A DNA stretch of 64,000 nucleotides from Lepidodermella squamata (taxonomy: Eukaryota; Gastrotricha): contig JBLDXI010000019.1 in the NCBI GenBank assembly GCA_047495785.1, positions 868,001-932,000 of the forward strand, in the 5' to 3' direction. How positions within the stretch are numbered: the stretch's first letter is position 1; every line of letters starts with the position of its first letter. A program made the translations under genes and the position numbers. The notes beneath the pieces are model-generated. The model had not been told where the DNA came from. It saw nothing but the letters and a program-made list of their open reading frames with translations, and ran no database searches. Shown here one piece after another: positions 36,701 through 46,798 of this stretch.

Positions 36701-39700
36701 ACCTGGCTATTTTTTTGTGCGTTAGACGCCTTCCGCACTTCCGCGCAATGTATTGATTAAGCGCGCGGTCAAGTTGCATTAAACGCAACTCTAGGCATTT
36801 GTTTTCTGCGAGCTCGAGAGGCCACTACAAGTGTACCCCGAGGCCATTAAGGGAGCGCTTTCTCACTTTTTGCTCGATGTAGCTATCTATTTGCTGTAAT
36901 AAAAATAACGCCTTGTAATCTTATAGCTATGCGTGTAAATTTTGCCGAGAATTTGGGTGTGTAATATGATGTTACTTTCGGTTAAAAAACAATGTTATTG
37001 AGTCTAGCCAGCTTAATAAGGAGACGTATATTTTTTGGCACGGCCTCTTTTTCAAACTCGTAGTATCTAGTTTCGATACTAAATGCGTAAGCTCCCCCTT
37101 CTGTTCGCTGTTCTTATCGCGGAAAATTGGTTTGCGCCCCGCGTCTATCGACCGACCGACCCAATTGCGCATGCCGCGACCACTGCGTCGGCTAATTTTT
37201 CGTCTGAATTTCTTTTCATATCCTATACACATATTTTCGCTGTTATAATATGCACTGCGCACTGATACTTTTACTACACTTACACTTTGTTGTCGACGCT
37301 GTTGATTGCGCCATTAGTTTTAAGGAGGATGCGCGCCTGAAAGTTTTAATTTGTAGCTTTGTCTTGACTTTGGCGTCGCTTTAATAGGTGGTATTAATGG
37401 CTTGTGTATCATGCATTTCCGCCGCGTTGAAGACCCCGAATATAAGTGAGGACATGATGTATATGCATTCGCTTGCAATGCACCCGCCAATTGCTGCTGT
37501 AAACTTGATGAGCGCAAGAGCATGTGAAATTTCGCGAATTCAAGCGTAAATCCGCCTATTTTTGCGTGTTTGCTGGCCATCTTCCGCCCAGCGCGGCGAT
37601 AATACTATCATCTCACGTTGTTTTTACAACTTTGCATGTGTAGTGAGTTATTACTCATCATTGTTTTGATGATATGTTGTTGGTGGAAGTGCATTCTAGT
37701 ACTCTACATGATGGTTGTTTCATCTAGGATCTGCAACGAGAGCTCGCTAACCAACAATGCCAAATGGAAGCTATGCAGAAGCAACATCCTGACCTAACTG
37801 CTGTCATCGCGTTTCGCGACCGCATGAATCGGTTGCAGACCGCCGGCAAAGACCTCGGGTGAGCTTTTGTGACAACACGCGCTTCGAAAAGCCGTTTTCA
37901 AAATTCTATCCAGCTTAAAAAAATATTTACCAATATAATTCCTACTAATCTTTTGTTTATCAAATTCTGTTCTTCTTTTTTCTAAATATTTACAAAATAT
38001 TAATGAATAACAGAGTAAAGTTCTCAAATATAGAGAAGTCTGACCCTCCCGTTTTAGAAAACGATGAATATTTTCAAAATATTTTAAATATTTCAAATTT
38101 TATATTTCGCTAATTTTCCTAATAAATGAAGATATTTTGGACAATCTCAATTTAACTGAATTTTTTCTAAATTTTGTTTGGCATACTTATTATTGAAATT
38201 TGACTTGATACTTTGAGAGAAATCGTTCTTTTCCGATTTTTGTGAAAATTAATATTTTATTTTTAGTAATTTTTCCTATTTTTTGTCCTTACTCTGTGTC
38301 CTTAGACTCTGTTCTCAATTCATCGCAATTTAATTTAAATTTTTTGCCCTTCTTATTTTTAGTGAGAAGCTTGCCGAGCCTACTTGGCAACGCATAGCCG
38401 CCGCCTTAAAACTGCAGACCACGTGGGCGACGTCGACCCACGCGACCGTCGCCGCCGATTTCCACCAGCTTCCATCTAGCTCAGAGCAACTCGCAAAACT
38501 CCGGTCACGCCTACAAGAATTACGCCGTGAGATCGAAGTGAAACGGCCGGTGGTCGACCGGCTGATCACAAATGGCCACTCGGTGCTGGTCAATGTCGAC
38601 TCGCGCGCGGCCGACGACCTCGGCAAGTGCCTTCGAACGTCGCGCGAGAAGTGGGACCAACTTCTGGCGACCGCAACGCGGGCTGAACAGCGCCTCACCA
38701 CCGCGACCCCGCTAATCAACGAACTCGAGACTTGCACGCGGTTGGCGACGGAAAAACTCGAAAAGGCCGAACAAGCCTCGTCATCCTGGGTCGCCCCGGG
38801 TGATTTACCCATCGACGCGTTAGACGCAGAGTTGGAACGGGTGAGAAGCCTCGAGTTAGCCCTACTACCCATCCAATCTCGCCTCGACTGCCTTGAGCAA
38901 CTATGCGACCGGTTGAATCAAATTGACGCGCCGCTAGATTCGAACGCCAAGTCGCAGGTTGAAAATTTGAGGTCGAGATGGCGTAGCCTACACGCAGCGA
39001 CCGCTCAACGTCACGCTGATTTGCATCGACTCCTCAGCGAATTCGGGCCGCATCACTTTTTGGCGGCAAGTGTCGAGCCGCCGTGGGAGCGTGCCCTCAC
39101 GCAACCAGGTCGCATACCGTACTACGTCAACCACCAGGCGGAGACAACGAGTTGGGACCACCCGGCTATGCAAATTTTGGTCGATTCGTTCCGTGAGTTG
39201 AACAACATTCGATTCGCGGCGTACCGGACCGGGCAGAAGCTGCGAGCTGTGCAACGCGCGACTTGCCTCGATCAAATACCTCTTCTCGATTTCTCGCGCT
39301 GCTGCGATAAACTGGGCTTCCCGGCGTCGAACGGCGTCGCCATGTCGATTTCGGCCGATGCCGCGCCGTCGATTGACATTTTGGACATGGTCACGTGTCT
39401 GTCGCAGGTGTTCGAATCGGCCGCTGAGCAGACAATCAACATTGCGCCGATGAATGTGCCGCTTTGCGTCGATCTCACCCTCAACTGGCTGCTCAACTGT
39501 TATGACCCGGCGCGGACGGGTCGCATCCGCCTGGCTGCCTTCAAAACCGGCGTGGCGTTGCTGGCCGGTGGAACTCTGGAGGAGAAATATCGCTATCTTT
39601 TTAAAGTAAATTTTACAATATTTACTGAGCTTTTTGAACTTCGTTGGAGTGGAAAATTTCTAAAATTCACTGATAAAATGCGTTTCAGTTAAGATTATAT

Positions 39701-42700
39701 TTCTAAATATTTTTCGCAATTTGAAATTTGAAGGGAATTAGATTTCGTAATTCTCTTAGGGAATTTATAGTGGGACTATAATTGAGTTTGTAGCGCACTG
39801 GCAATAAATTTTTCCGATTTTTTGTGACTTCGTGCTTTTCTCTTTTCAATCGGTACTCAGTCCCTATATGGATTCTTTATTTTGGGTACCTGGTCCCATC
39901 AGCTAGGTAGAAATATTTTCAATTGTGGCTTCCAATACTGCGATATCGGAAAAATCACTGATTTTTGAAATCGATAATTAAAATCGATATCGCCTCTGGA
40001 GGCTGAAGAATAATTCATAAATTGACTGGCGATTCTAGTGACTTGAAGCACCAACCTTTTTTGGAAAGTTTAGTGGCAGGGCCTCAAATTTGGCGCTGGA
40101 ACCTCATTTTCAAAAACATTTTAAAATTTGGGGAAAATTTGAAATATGACCCGAAAAATTGATATTTTTGTTAAATTTATTAAGGTGGCTTCCGATCCAT
40201 CTGGACGCTGCGATGCTCGTCGCCTTGCTCTGCTCATCCACGACTGCCTTCAACTACCTCGTCACCTGGGTGAAGTCGCAGCGTTTGGCGGTACCAATGT
40301 CGAACCCAGTGTCCGCTCCTGCCTCGCCCTCGCCGAACAGCAAATGGAAAAGACAGCAAATGGAAAAGGGCCGCGGTAACAACAACACCAAACCCCCGAC
40401 CTCTCCCCGCCCAGCCCACCGGTCAATGGCTACCTCTGAAATATCGACCGGGCAGCAACCAGGCGGCGGGGCGTTTGACAACGGCGCTGTTATGGTGACA
40501 TCGACAACGTCGGCCGGCGGTGCTCAGATGCAGTCTCAGACGCTGATGATCAGCGTGGAGACGTTCCTCGAGTGGCTGCAACTCGAACCTCAGTCTTTCG
40601 TGTGGCTACCTGTGCTGTACCGCCTGGCACTATCGGAGACTGCCGAGCACCCGGGCGTGCGGTGCGCGATTTGCAAGTCGCACCGGCTGATGGGCCTTCG
40701 CTATCGCTGCCTTCGCTGTTTTTCGTTCGACATTTGCCAGACGTGCTTTTTCAGCGGGCGCGTGGCTAAATCGCACAAGTTGACGCACCCTATCCAAGAG
40801 TACTGTACAACAACAACGTCGTCGGAAGAAGTGCGCGATTTGACGACCGTTTTTTGCAACCAGTTCCGGCCGCGCTCCTACTTCAAAAAACACCGCCGAT
40901 TCGGCTACCTGCCCGTCCAAACCGTGTACGAGGGCACTCCAATCGAAGGGTAAGCAGCTAATTAGCTCACTTTTTTCGAGAGCTGATTTTTGATTAATTT
41001 TTTTGCGGAATAAAAGACTAAAGCAAGTTCATTGAATTCCCTTTAGACATTTGCGGTAGTTTTTTGTGTAAAATATGAGTCGATTTGATATCGCGTTAGA
41101 GCTAACTGGCCTAATTTCAACGACTTCTAGAATTTTTTCGGGGTTTCGTCAAATTTTTGAACTGTACGTTTTTCATCCCTGAATTTTTTATATTTTTTTC
41201 GATCGAACTTCCAGCCCTGCTTAAATATTCATCCGATAGTCCTTTGTTTCTTGGTCGATATAGAGTCATTTTAGCTATTGATCTCCACGTCTGACAATCA
41301 ACTTTTTTCGTCGTTGTAAAAATATTTACGGATGAATTAGGATTTGCTTCGCTAAAAAATGGCTTAATCGTATTGATTCTTCCCGTTGAGTGGCGCCTGG
41401 TCGTTTTTGCTAGCGATAATTACCATGCATTAGGACGATTAAGGCCGCAATTTTTTACTGTATTGTAATGATTTTTGACGCGTTGGCCTCTAGGGTATCA
41501 CCCGGAGTCGCAAAGTAGTAATGATGACGCTGGATGGAAAGCGAAAAACATATGAGGCCGTAATTTGATTGTGTCATTATCAACTTAGGCGCTATATACT
41601 TGTATAGAAAAAGAGGTCGGCAGTCGGAGAAAAGCCGCGGATACTATTACGCTTGGCCGAACAGCACGCAGCCGCGGCGCATTATCGATTGATTAAGGCG
41701 TTGTTTTGTTGTTGTGTGTCCGGCTAGCTTTTTTCCGCGCCACAAATGCAATTTTCGTTTCCCCTGCGCGCGATAAGTAGTAGCCGAGTCGCAATTTATA
41801 GCCCTGTTAACCCATTTGAAAAATTTTAAGGAGGCTTTTTTAATTTTTCTTTTCTAAATATAGGCCTGCGCCAACTTCTGTCGCGAGACATAGCCATCCG
41901 CCACCGCGCGTGTTCGACGAATATTCCGATCAAAACACGATCGAAAACACGTTTTCAGAACCGTCTCAGCCGATAACGCTGGCGGTGCCTGTTCGTGAGC
42001 AACAGCCGCCTCAAATTACAACAAGCAACGCATCGACGCCGCCAAGCGAGACGAATAACAACGCTACCTCGGCGCCGCAAATGCCTGTACCATCGTCGAC
42101 AGTCGCCACGCAGGGCGATATGTCCACCACGCTGGAGGAGACGTTCAGCTCGACGACGAGCAATGGGCGTTTCAACAATACTACGATGCCAACAATTCCG
42201 GCGAGTGATTCCGACCAGCAGGTGACGTCGACCGAGTCGGGCGATGACGAACATCTGTTGATAGCTCGTTACGCGCGAGTCTTGGAAACCGGCCCTGGCA
42301 ATTTCCGCCGCCAGTCGAACGGCGTCACTGTGATTTCGTACGATCAACACCGGCGTTCGAGCCGCGGCGAGGGCGTCGATTTGACGACGCCGTCCAGCGG
42401 CGAGAACAGCATGACGGTCGACTCGCCGAGCCATACGAGCCAGGCGACAGTTGTCACCGTTGTCCGGCATCAGCAGCAGCAGCAACAGCAGCCAGGGTCG
42501 TTGAGAATGGAACAACAGCCGCAGAGCCCGATGCAGATTTTAGCGGCGTTGGAGGCGAACCGGCTGCGTGATGATGTCGAAAATCGCATCAGGCAGCTGG
42601 AAAATGAAAGCGCGCGCCTTCAGGCCGAATATTCCCGCCTTCTGGTTAGTTTTTTTCAATCTCGATAATGCGTTTTTTTAACCCCGAAATTGCACCAAAA

Positions 42701-43454
42701 TCCCGTTTATTTATCTGAGACATTTTTTCTGCACTTGAAAAATGGTTTTCGAAATTTATAAATTAAGCGAATATTCAGCTTTGAATCAAGCAACGTTATC
42801 ATGTTGCCATTGTGGGCAAAGATATTACCCGGCTTATACTCGCCCTAAGCGGTACCAAGTTCGATTTAAGGAGGATTTTTTGGTAGCAAATTTTAATGAA
42901 TTTTTTTGTATATTTATGCGATTTTTTTCCCACAGACACAACAACGTCAAGTTGCCAACGGCACGCTAGGTCGAATTGGCGCCAGCCAGGAGGTGTTGGG
43001 CGAGGGTAAGGACGCGGCTGATGGGCCTCAGAAACCAGCCACCGAGGCTGATATGGCGAGCGAGGCGCGGTTATTGCGTCACCACCGCGACCGCCTCGAA
43101 CTTCGCCTCAGGATATTGGAGGAGCACAACGGCCAACTCGAGAATCAACTGGCTCGACTGCGGTTGTTGCTTGCCGATCACAACAACCGAAACCCGGCGA
43201 CTAACCAGCAACAGCAGCAGCAACAACAGCCGCAAATTCCGGCCTTTGACGGGAACCAGGGCGTAGCTCGGCCGCTTGGTGCCTCGCAATCGGCGCTGAG
43301 TGGCTCCGGAGCCCCGCCGGCCTATCGGCGGACAGGCGCGGCGGCGAATATGTCCGAGCTGCTGCAAATGGCCGATAGTATTGGCCAGGCTGTAGGCACC
43401 CTGGTGACCGTTTTAACGGATTCGGAAAGCGAAACGCCCGGAACGACTGCTTGA
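24726..43454 (+). CDS. DMD: Dystrophin, full length (frame broken by 16-bp duplication at 40337-40368)
   Basis: Exons: 24726-24830, 24883-25056, 25109-25201, 25251-30167, 30639-30803, 31142-33104, 34968-35499, 36257-36539, 37728-37858, 38363-39605, 40185-40949, 41864-42644 and 42936-43454. Phases agree throughout if one copy of the 16-bp duplication is discounted, giving about 3,884 residues (human 3,685). Domains: CH1 (about 16-124; [23 protein letters not shown]), CH2 (about 137-252; [12 protein letters not shown]), a long spectrin-repeat rod with Gly/Ser-rich insertions, WW (about 3025-3055; [17 protein letters not shown]), the EF-hand region ([25 protein letters not shown]), ZZ zinc finger (about 3351-3403; [31 protein letters not shown]), and C-terminal coiled coils ([19 protein letters not shown]). 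It links cortical actin to the dystroglycan complex at the membrane. The acceptor at 36257 is weak. A poly(A) signal immediately follows the stop. Confidence 0.93.
25251..30167 (+). other. DMD: 4.9-kb dystrophin rod exon
   Basis: A single open exon of 4,917 bp (1,639 codons, phase 0 at both ends) contains CH2 and the first large part of the spectrin-repeat rod. It includes two low-complexity insertions, Ser/Thr/Gly-rich near 26565-26620 and Gly/Ser-rich near 26900-27040. Vertebrate dystrophin splits the same region into dozens of exons. Confidence 0.9.
36246..36539 (+). other. DMD: Possible internal dystrophin start exon (short isoform)
   Basis: ATG at 36246 opens a frame in phase with the downstream rod. 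It begins [16 protein letters not shown] and continues acidic ([12 protein letters not shown]) before spectrin-repeat sequence. An in-frame TAA lies nine bases upstream. The only in-frame acceptor for the long form is the poor GATCGAG|T at 36256/36257, without a pyrimidine tract. The 740-bp upstream region could hold an internal promoter, as for vertebrate Dp116 and Dp140. Both readings keep the frame. Confidence 0.45.
40337..40368 (+). repeat. DMD: 16-bp tandem duplication inside a dystrophin exon
   Basis: ACAGCAAATGGAAAAG occurs twice head to tail (40337-40352, 40353-40368). The exon enters in phase 0. With both copies it meets a stop at 40376-40378 and its length (765) does not fit the next exon, which needs phase 2. 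With one copy its length (749) fits exactly and the frame continues into the ZZ domain. Confidence 0.9.
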
Positions 43455-43460
43455 AATAAA
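43455..43460 (+). terminator. Dystrophin poly(A) signal directly after the stop
   Basis: AATAAA follows the TGA stop (43452-43454) with no gap. Further AATAAA copies at about 43627 and 43703 allow longer 3' UTRs. Confidence 0.55.
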
Positions 43461-44306
43461 ACATTTCTTCGTTCATTTCTCTCTTTTCTTTCTCAAGGTG
43501 CTAAAAAAATAACTGGAAAATCGACAGTCAGAATGGGTTTTTTTCTTGTATATAAAACCGCCCTAATCTGGCGCAATCCTTCCATAAAGATTTTCTTGTT
43601 GATTGTTATATTCTACCTTAATTATATAATAAATTGTTGTATAAAGAAAATAACCGAGGCGCTGAGCGAAATTATTTACATTGAAAACACCTGCTTAACC
43701 TTATAAATAAATTTATTTATTTAATTCGAGGAGTATAGATGCGCCTTAAAAATGCCGTTTTTTTCGTTTTCATGTCGCCAAAAAAAATCATGCATCATCA
43801 AAATCGCACCCTGATTTGTTGCTGTTTATTGTTTCCTTCGCGTTTTCAATCACTGTTGAGGAGCAGGCAGTGTTCTTTTTTTCTGAGCAATACACGGTTT
43901 TTCGATGACGTGTGTTCTTATTGCGAGTTGAATGCAAAAAAAATGAAATGTCGCCAATTTTTCTGCTCTTATTCTCTAACTGTATCTCCGTACACCGCGA
44001 TTCTGACTCGCCAATTTTTCTCTTTTCTTCTGCGTTTTTGTACGAATTGTTATAATATTATCAAATAATATTATATATTAGCTATTTATGAAAATTGAGC
44101 GACGGCGAGTCTTGAACGTGTAAATAACTGATGAGATATAATAAGAGAAAATAAATCGATCTGTGAGTTCTAAAACCTGAGTTATTTCTTTTTCGGCAAG
44201 AGATTGTGTAACGCGTTACCTGTTGCGCAACAGTGCGTTAAGGTGGATTGGTTTCAGCCGAGTGCGAACCCGTATCCTGACAATGAGTTTTCAGTCCAGC
44301 TGAAAG
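43461..44306. other. Spacer between dystrophin and the GT15 pair
   Basis: AT-rich DNA with the dystrophin 3' UTR and additional poly(A)-type hexamers. No coding frame is supported. Confidence 0.6.
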
Positions 44307-45356
44307 ATGAAATTTATCAAAATTTCGCACTCTGTCATATTCATTTTGATGTACAGCCTATGTGCTGTGCTCGTTTTAATCATTTTCTGGCTGATCAGCG
44401 GCAATTATACCCAGGCTGAAGATGATCAAAATTACCCCATCGCTGCGCAGAAAAACACCGAAATACCTCGATTCACCCGGCGGAGGAACGTGATAGTCTA
44501 CCTGATGAAGGATGCTCTAATGCACCGCGGTCTTTTCACTGTTTCCCTTAACAAATTATTCAAGAATTTCAACTTACGGCGGCGCTATAAGGTCGTAGTA
44601 TTCCACGAGAAGTCCCTAGATTTACCTGCCCTGAAAGCCGATATAGCTAACACGACGGTTTTCTCGAAGAATAATTTGTTAGAGGAGCTTGTCGAATTTG
44701 TTGAAATTTCATTCAAATTTCCAGACCATTTCAACCCGGAAAAGGAAGATATTTCTTCCTTTGTCTACAGCCATGCCTTCCCCAGTTATCATAGCATGAT
44801 TCGATTTTGGTTTATTCAGGTTTTTCAAGAGCCAGTTATGCGTGACGTCGACTACGCCTGGAGGTTAGACTACGACAGCTTGCTAACGAACCCGATCGAC
44901 TACGACATTTTCAAGCTTATGGCCCAGAAAGGAGCGATTTACGGCTACCGAATATCTGATAAAGATTCGCTCGAAGTCACCAGAAATTTGAAGGAATTCA
45001 CTGAACATTTCATTGAGAAAAATAAGGACATTATTTACCCATTTGCGAAGGATCAAGTTTGGAATAAGACCATGTCATCCTATATGCCGACTTATTACAA
45101 TAACTTCGAGATATTTCACGTACCAACATTTCGCAATCACCCTGGGATTACTCATTTTACGAATGAAATCGACCGATCTCATGGCATTTATAAATTTCGC
45201 TGGGGCGATGCTCCGTTGCGATATCTCTCGATTAATCTGTTTTTCGACGTCAAAGAACGGGCGCATCAATTCTGCGATATTCCTTACTACCACCAAAGAC
45301 TTTATAAGAAGACTTGCAAACCTCCAAGAATGTTCAAGAATTTTTCGAAAAATTAG
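44307..45356 (+). CDS. GT15-family alpha-1,2-mannosyltransferase-like protein, copy 1
   Basis: A single exon of 349 residues forming a type II membrane protein: a short cytosolic tail, one membrane segment (about 8-30), a stem, then a luminal catalytic domain. It resembles the KRE2/MNT1/KTR family (CAZy GT15), Golgi enzymes that add alpha-1,2-mannose from GDP-mannose. Family marks are RRNVIVYLMKD at the fold start, YAWRLDYD (185-190; fungal WRVEPD), YYNNFEI with Glu268 at the position of the proposed fungal catalytic Glu, RWGDAPLRYLSINLFF, and CDIPYYHQ near the end. The fungal Glu-Pro at the metal site is replaced by Asp-Tyr, giving a DxD-like motif. AATAAA sits at 45378. It is a tandem paralogue of the next gene, 170 bp downstream. 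The substrate is inferred only from the family. Confidence 0.8.
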   Translation: MKFIKISHSVIFILMYSLCAVLVLIIFWLISGNYTQAEDDQNYPIAAQKNTEIPRFTRRRNVIVYLMKDALMHRGLFTVSLNKLFKNFNLRRRYKVVVFHEKSLDLPALKADIANTTVFSKNNLLEELVEFVEISFKFPDHFNPEKEDISSFVYSHAFPSYHSMIRFWFIQVFQEPVMRDVDYAWRLDYDSLLTNPIDYDIFKLMAQKGAIYGYRISDKDSLEVTRNLKEFTEHFIEKNKDIIYPFAKDQVWNKTMSSYMPTYYNNFEIFHVPTFRNHPGITHFTNEIDRSHGIYKFRWGDAPLRYLSINLFFDVKERAHQFCDIPYYHQRLYKKTCKPPRMFKNFSKN

Positions 45357-45377
45357 CCGAATTTTAGTTACTATTGA

Positions 45378-45383
45378 AATAAA
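45378..45383 (+). terminator. Poly(A) signal of GT15 copy 1
   Basis: AATAAA lies 22 bases after the stop codon at 45354-45356. Confidence 0.55.
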
Positions 45384-45526
45384 ATGCAATTATTTAGGAT
45401 TGCCTCAAATTTCCATTTGAATTTAATATGAACGTGTTTCGTGAAAGGATTGGTACATACTTCTGCATAAGTTTATGGGAAGACAGACATTTCAAGTTCT
45501 TGATGATCCCCCAGAAATAATTTAGG

Positions 45527-46798
45527 ATGCATAATTTGTCTATGTTACGTGGCTCTGACATTCGGCGAGCTGTGATTGTAATCAGCGTCGTTTTTGTTAT
45601 CACCTTCATAATATTGGCGACTGGTCCCACGCCTGAGCACAAAGGCGAGGAGGCCAAAATCACTACAACTCAGTCGACAGCATTGCTTGCCGCTGCTGTG
45701 CCTCTGAAACGCTTCCCAGATTTCGACGAGTATGCGAAAGACCAAGAGAAAACCATCGTCCTGGTTGAGGAATTCGAATCTAGGCTATTGGTGAATACGC
45801 CTGAAAAGCCGAGGACAAAGCCTGCTGCAATTCAAGCAGATCCTACTACTACTACAATAACGAAAAAGCAAAATAAACGGAAAAATGTTATCGTTTATCT
45901 AATGAAAGATGTCGTCATGCACAGGGCAATTTTTTCGACTTCTCTCGCAAAACTGTTCAAAAATTTCAATGCGAAGTATGGCTACGAAGTTCTAGTCTTC
46001 CATGAACCGACCCTTGACGTTGATGCCTTCAAAACTGCGCTTAAAAACAACGCTTACTTTCGTGAACATTCTCAGTTTCTGCAAAATCTCGTCAGATTTG
46101 TTGAGGTGACCTTCAAATTTCCCGAGAATTTCGATCTCAAATCCGAAAATACGTCGAGCTACGTTAACGCAAACGCGTTCCCTGGCTACCACGGGATGAT
46201 AAGATTCTGGGTGAAGCAAGTTTTCAATGAAACCGCTTTGGACGACGTCGAGTATTACTGGCGTCTCGACTACGATTCACACATCAAAGTTCCGATTAAT
46301 TACGATTTATTCCAAGTTATGGCAGATGAGAAAGCGAAATACGGTTATCGATGCATGGATGGCGATACGCATGAGTTCACACGAGGTTTATGGCCGCTGG
46401 TCGCAGATTTCGCGGCGAATAACAGCGAATTAGTGCTGGATAATGGCAGCCAATTAGGACGCAATTTAAGTGCGAAAACCTACGACGACGTTCCGGTTTT
46501 TTACAACAATTTCGAAATTGTCCACGTGCCGACGTTTCGCTACCATCCTGGAATTGTCAAGTTCACGAATACGGTCGATCAAAGTTTCAACATTTATCGC
46601 AGGCGATGGGGCGATGCGCCGTTGCGATATCTTACAGTGAACTTATTCCTAAATCGGACTACAGAAGTTCATCATTTTTGCGATATTCCCTACTACCATC
46701 AGAGGCAGTATAACCCCGACTGCCCATCAGCTAGAAAATCAATAAAAGCGAAAGAACGTGGCTATCAATTTATTTTCATGAAATCTCATAACAACTGA
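45527..46798 (+). CDS. GT15-family alpha-1,2-mannosyltransferase-like protein, copy 2
   Basis: A single exon of 423 residues with a membrane anchor at about 14-33, a Thr/Lys-rich stem to about 120, then the same catalytic domain as copy 1. Motifs: RKNVIVYLMKD, YYWRLDYDS (Trp245), FYNNFEI (Glu330), YRRRWGDAPLRYLTVNLFL, and HHFCDIPYYHQ. The longer stem and a basic C-terminal tail distinguish it from copy 1. The last 13 bases overlap, tail to tail, the coding end of the receptor gene on the other strand. Neither copy has introns, while neighbours do, which fits either acquisition from an intron-poor or processed source or simple intron loss. Confidence 0.8.
   Translation: MHNLSMLRGSDIRRAVIVISVVFVITFIILATGPTPEHKGEEAKITTTQSTALLAAAVPLKRFPDFDEYAKDQEKTIVLVEEFESRLLVNTPEKPRTKPAAIQADPTTTTITKKQNKRKNVIVYLMKDVVMHRAIFSTSLAKLFKNFNAKYGYEVLVFHEPTLDVDAFKTALKNNAYFREHSQFLQNLVRFVEVTFKFPENFDLKSENTSSYVNANAFPGYHGMIRFWVKQVFNETALDDVEYYWRLDYDSHIKVPINYDLFQVMADEKAKYGYRCMDGDTHEFTRGLWPLVADFAANNSELVLDNGSQLGRNLSAKTYDDVPVFYNNFEIVHVPTFRYHPGIVKFTNTVDQSFNIYRRRWGDAPLRYLTVNLFLNRTTEVHHFCDIPYYHQRQYNPDCPSARKSIKAKERGYQFIFMKSHNN

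Noticed and set aside
40159-40953. Separate start for the ZZ part of dystrophin at 40159
   Set aside because: Its first ~60 residues are an out-of-frame reading of conserved EF-hand sequence. The frame switch is explained by the 16-bp duplication, not by a new gene.
41955-42515. 186-codon Arg-rich minus-strand frame
   Set aside because: Antisense of the Gln/Thr/Ser-rich dystrophin tail exon; composition is typical of a shadow.
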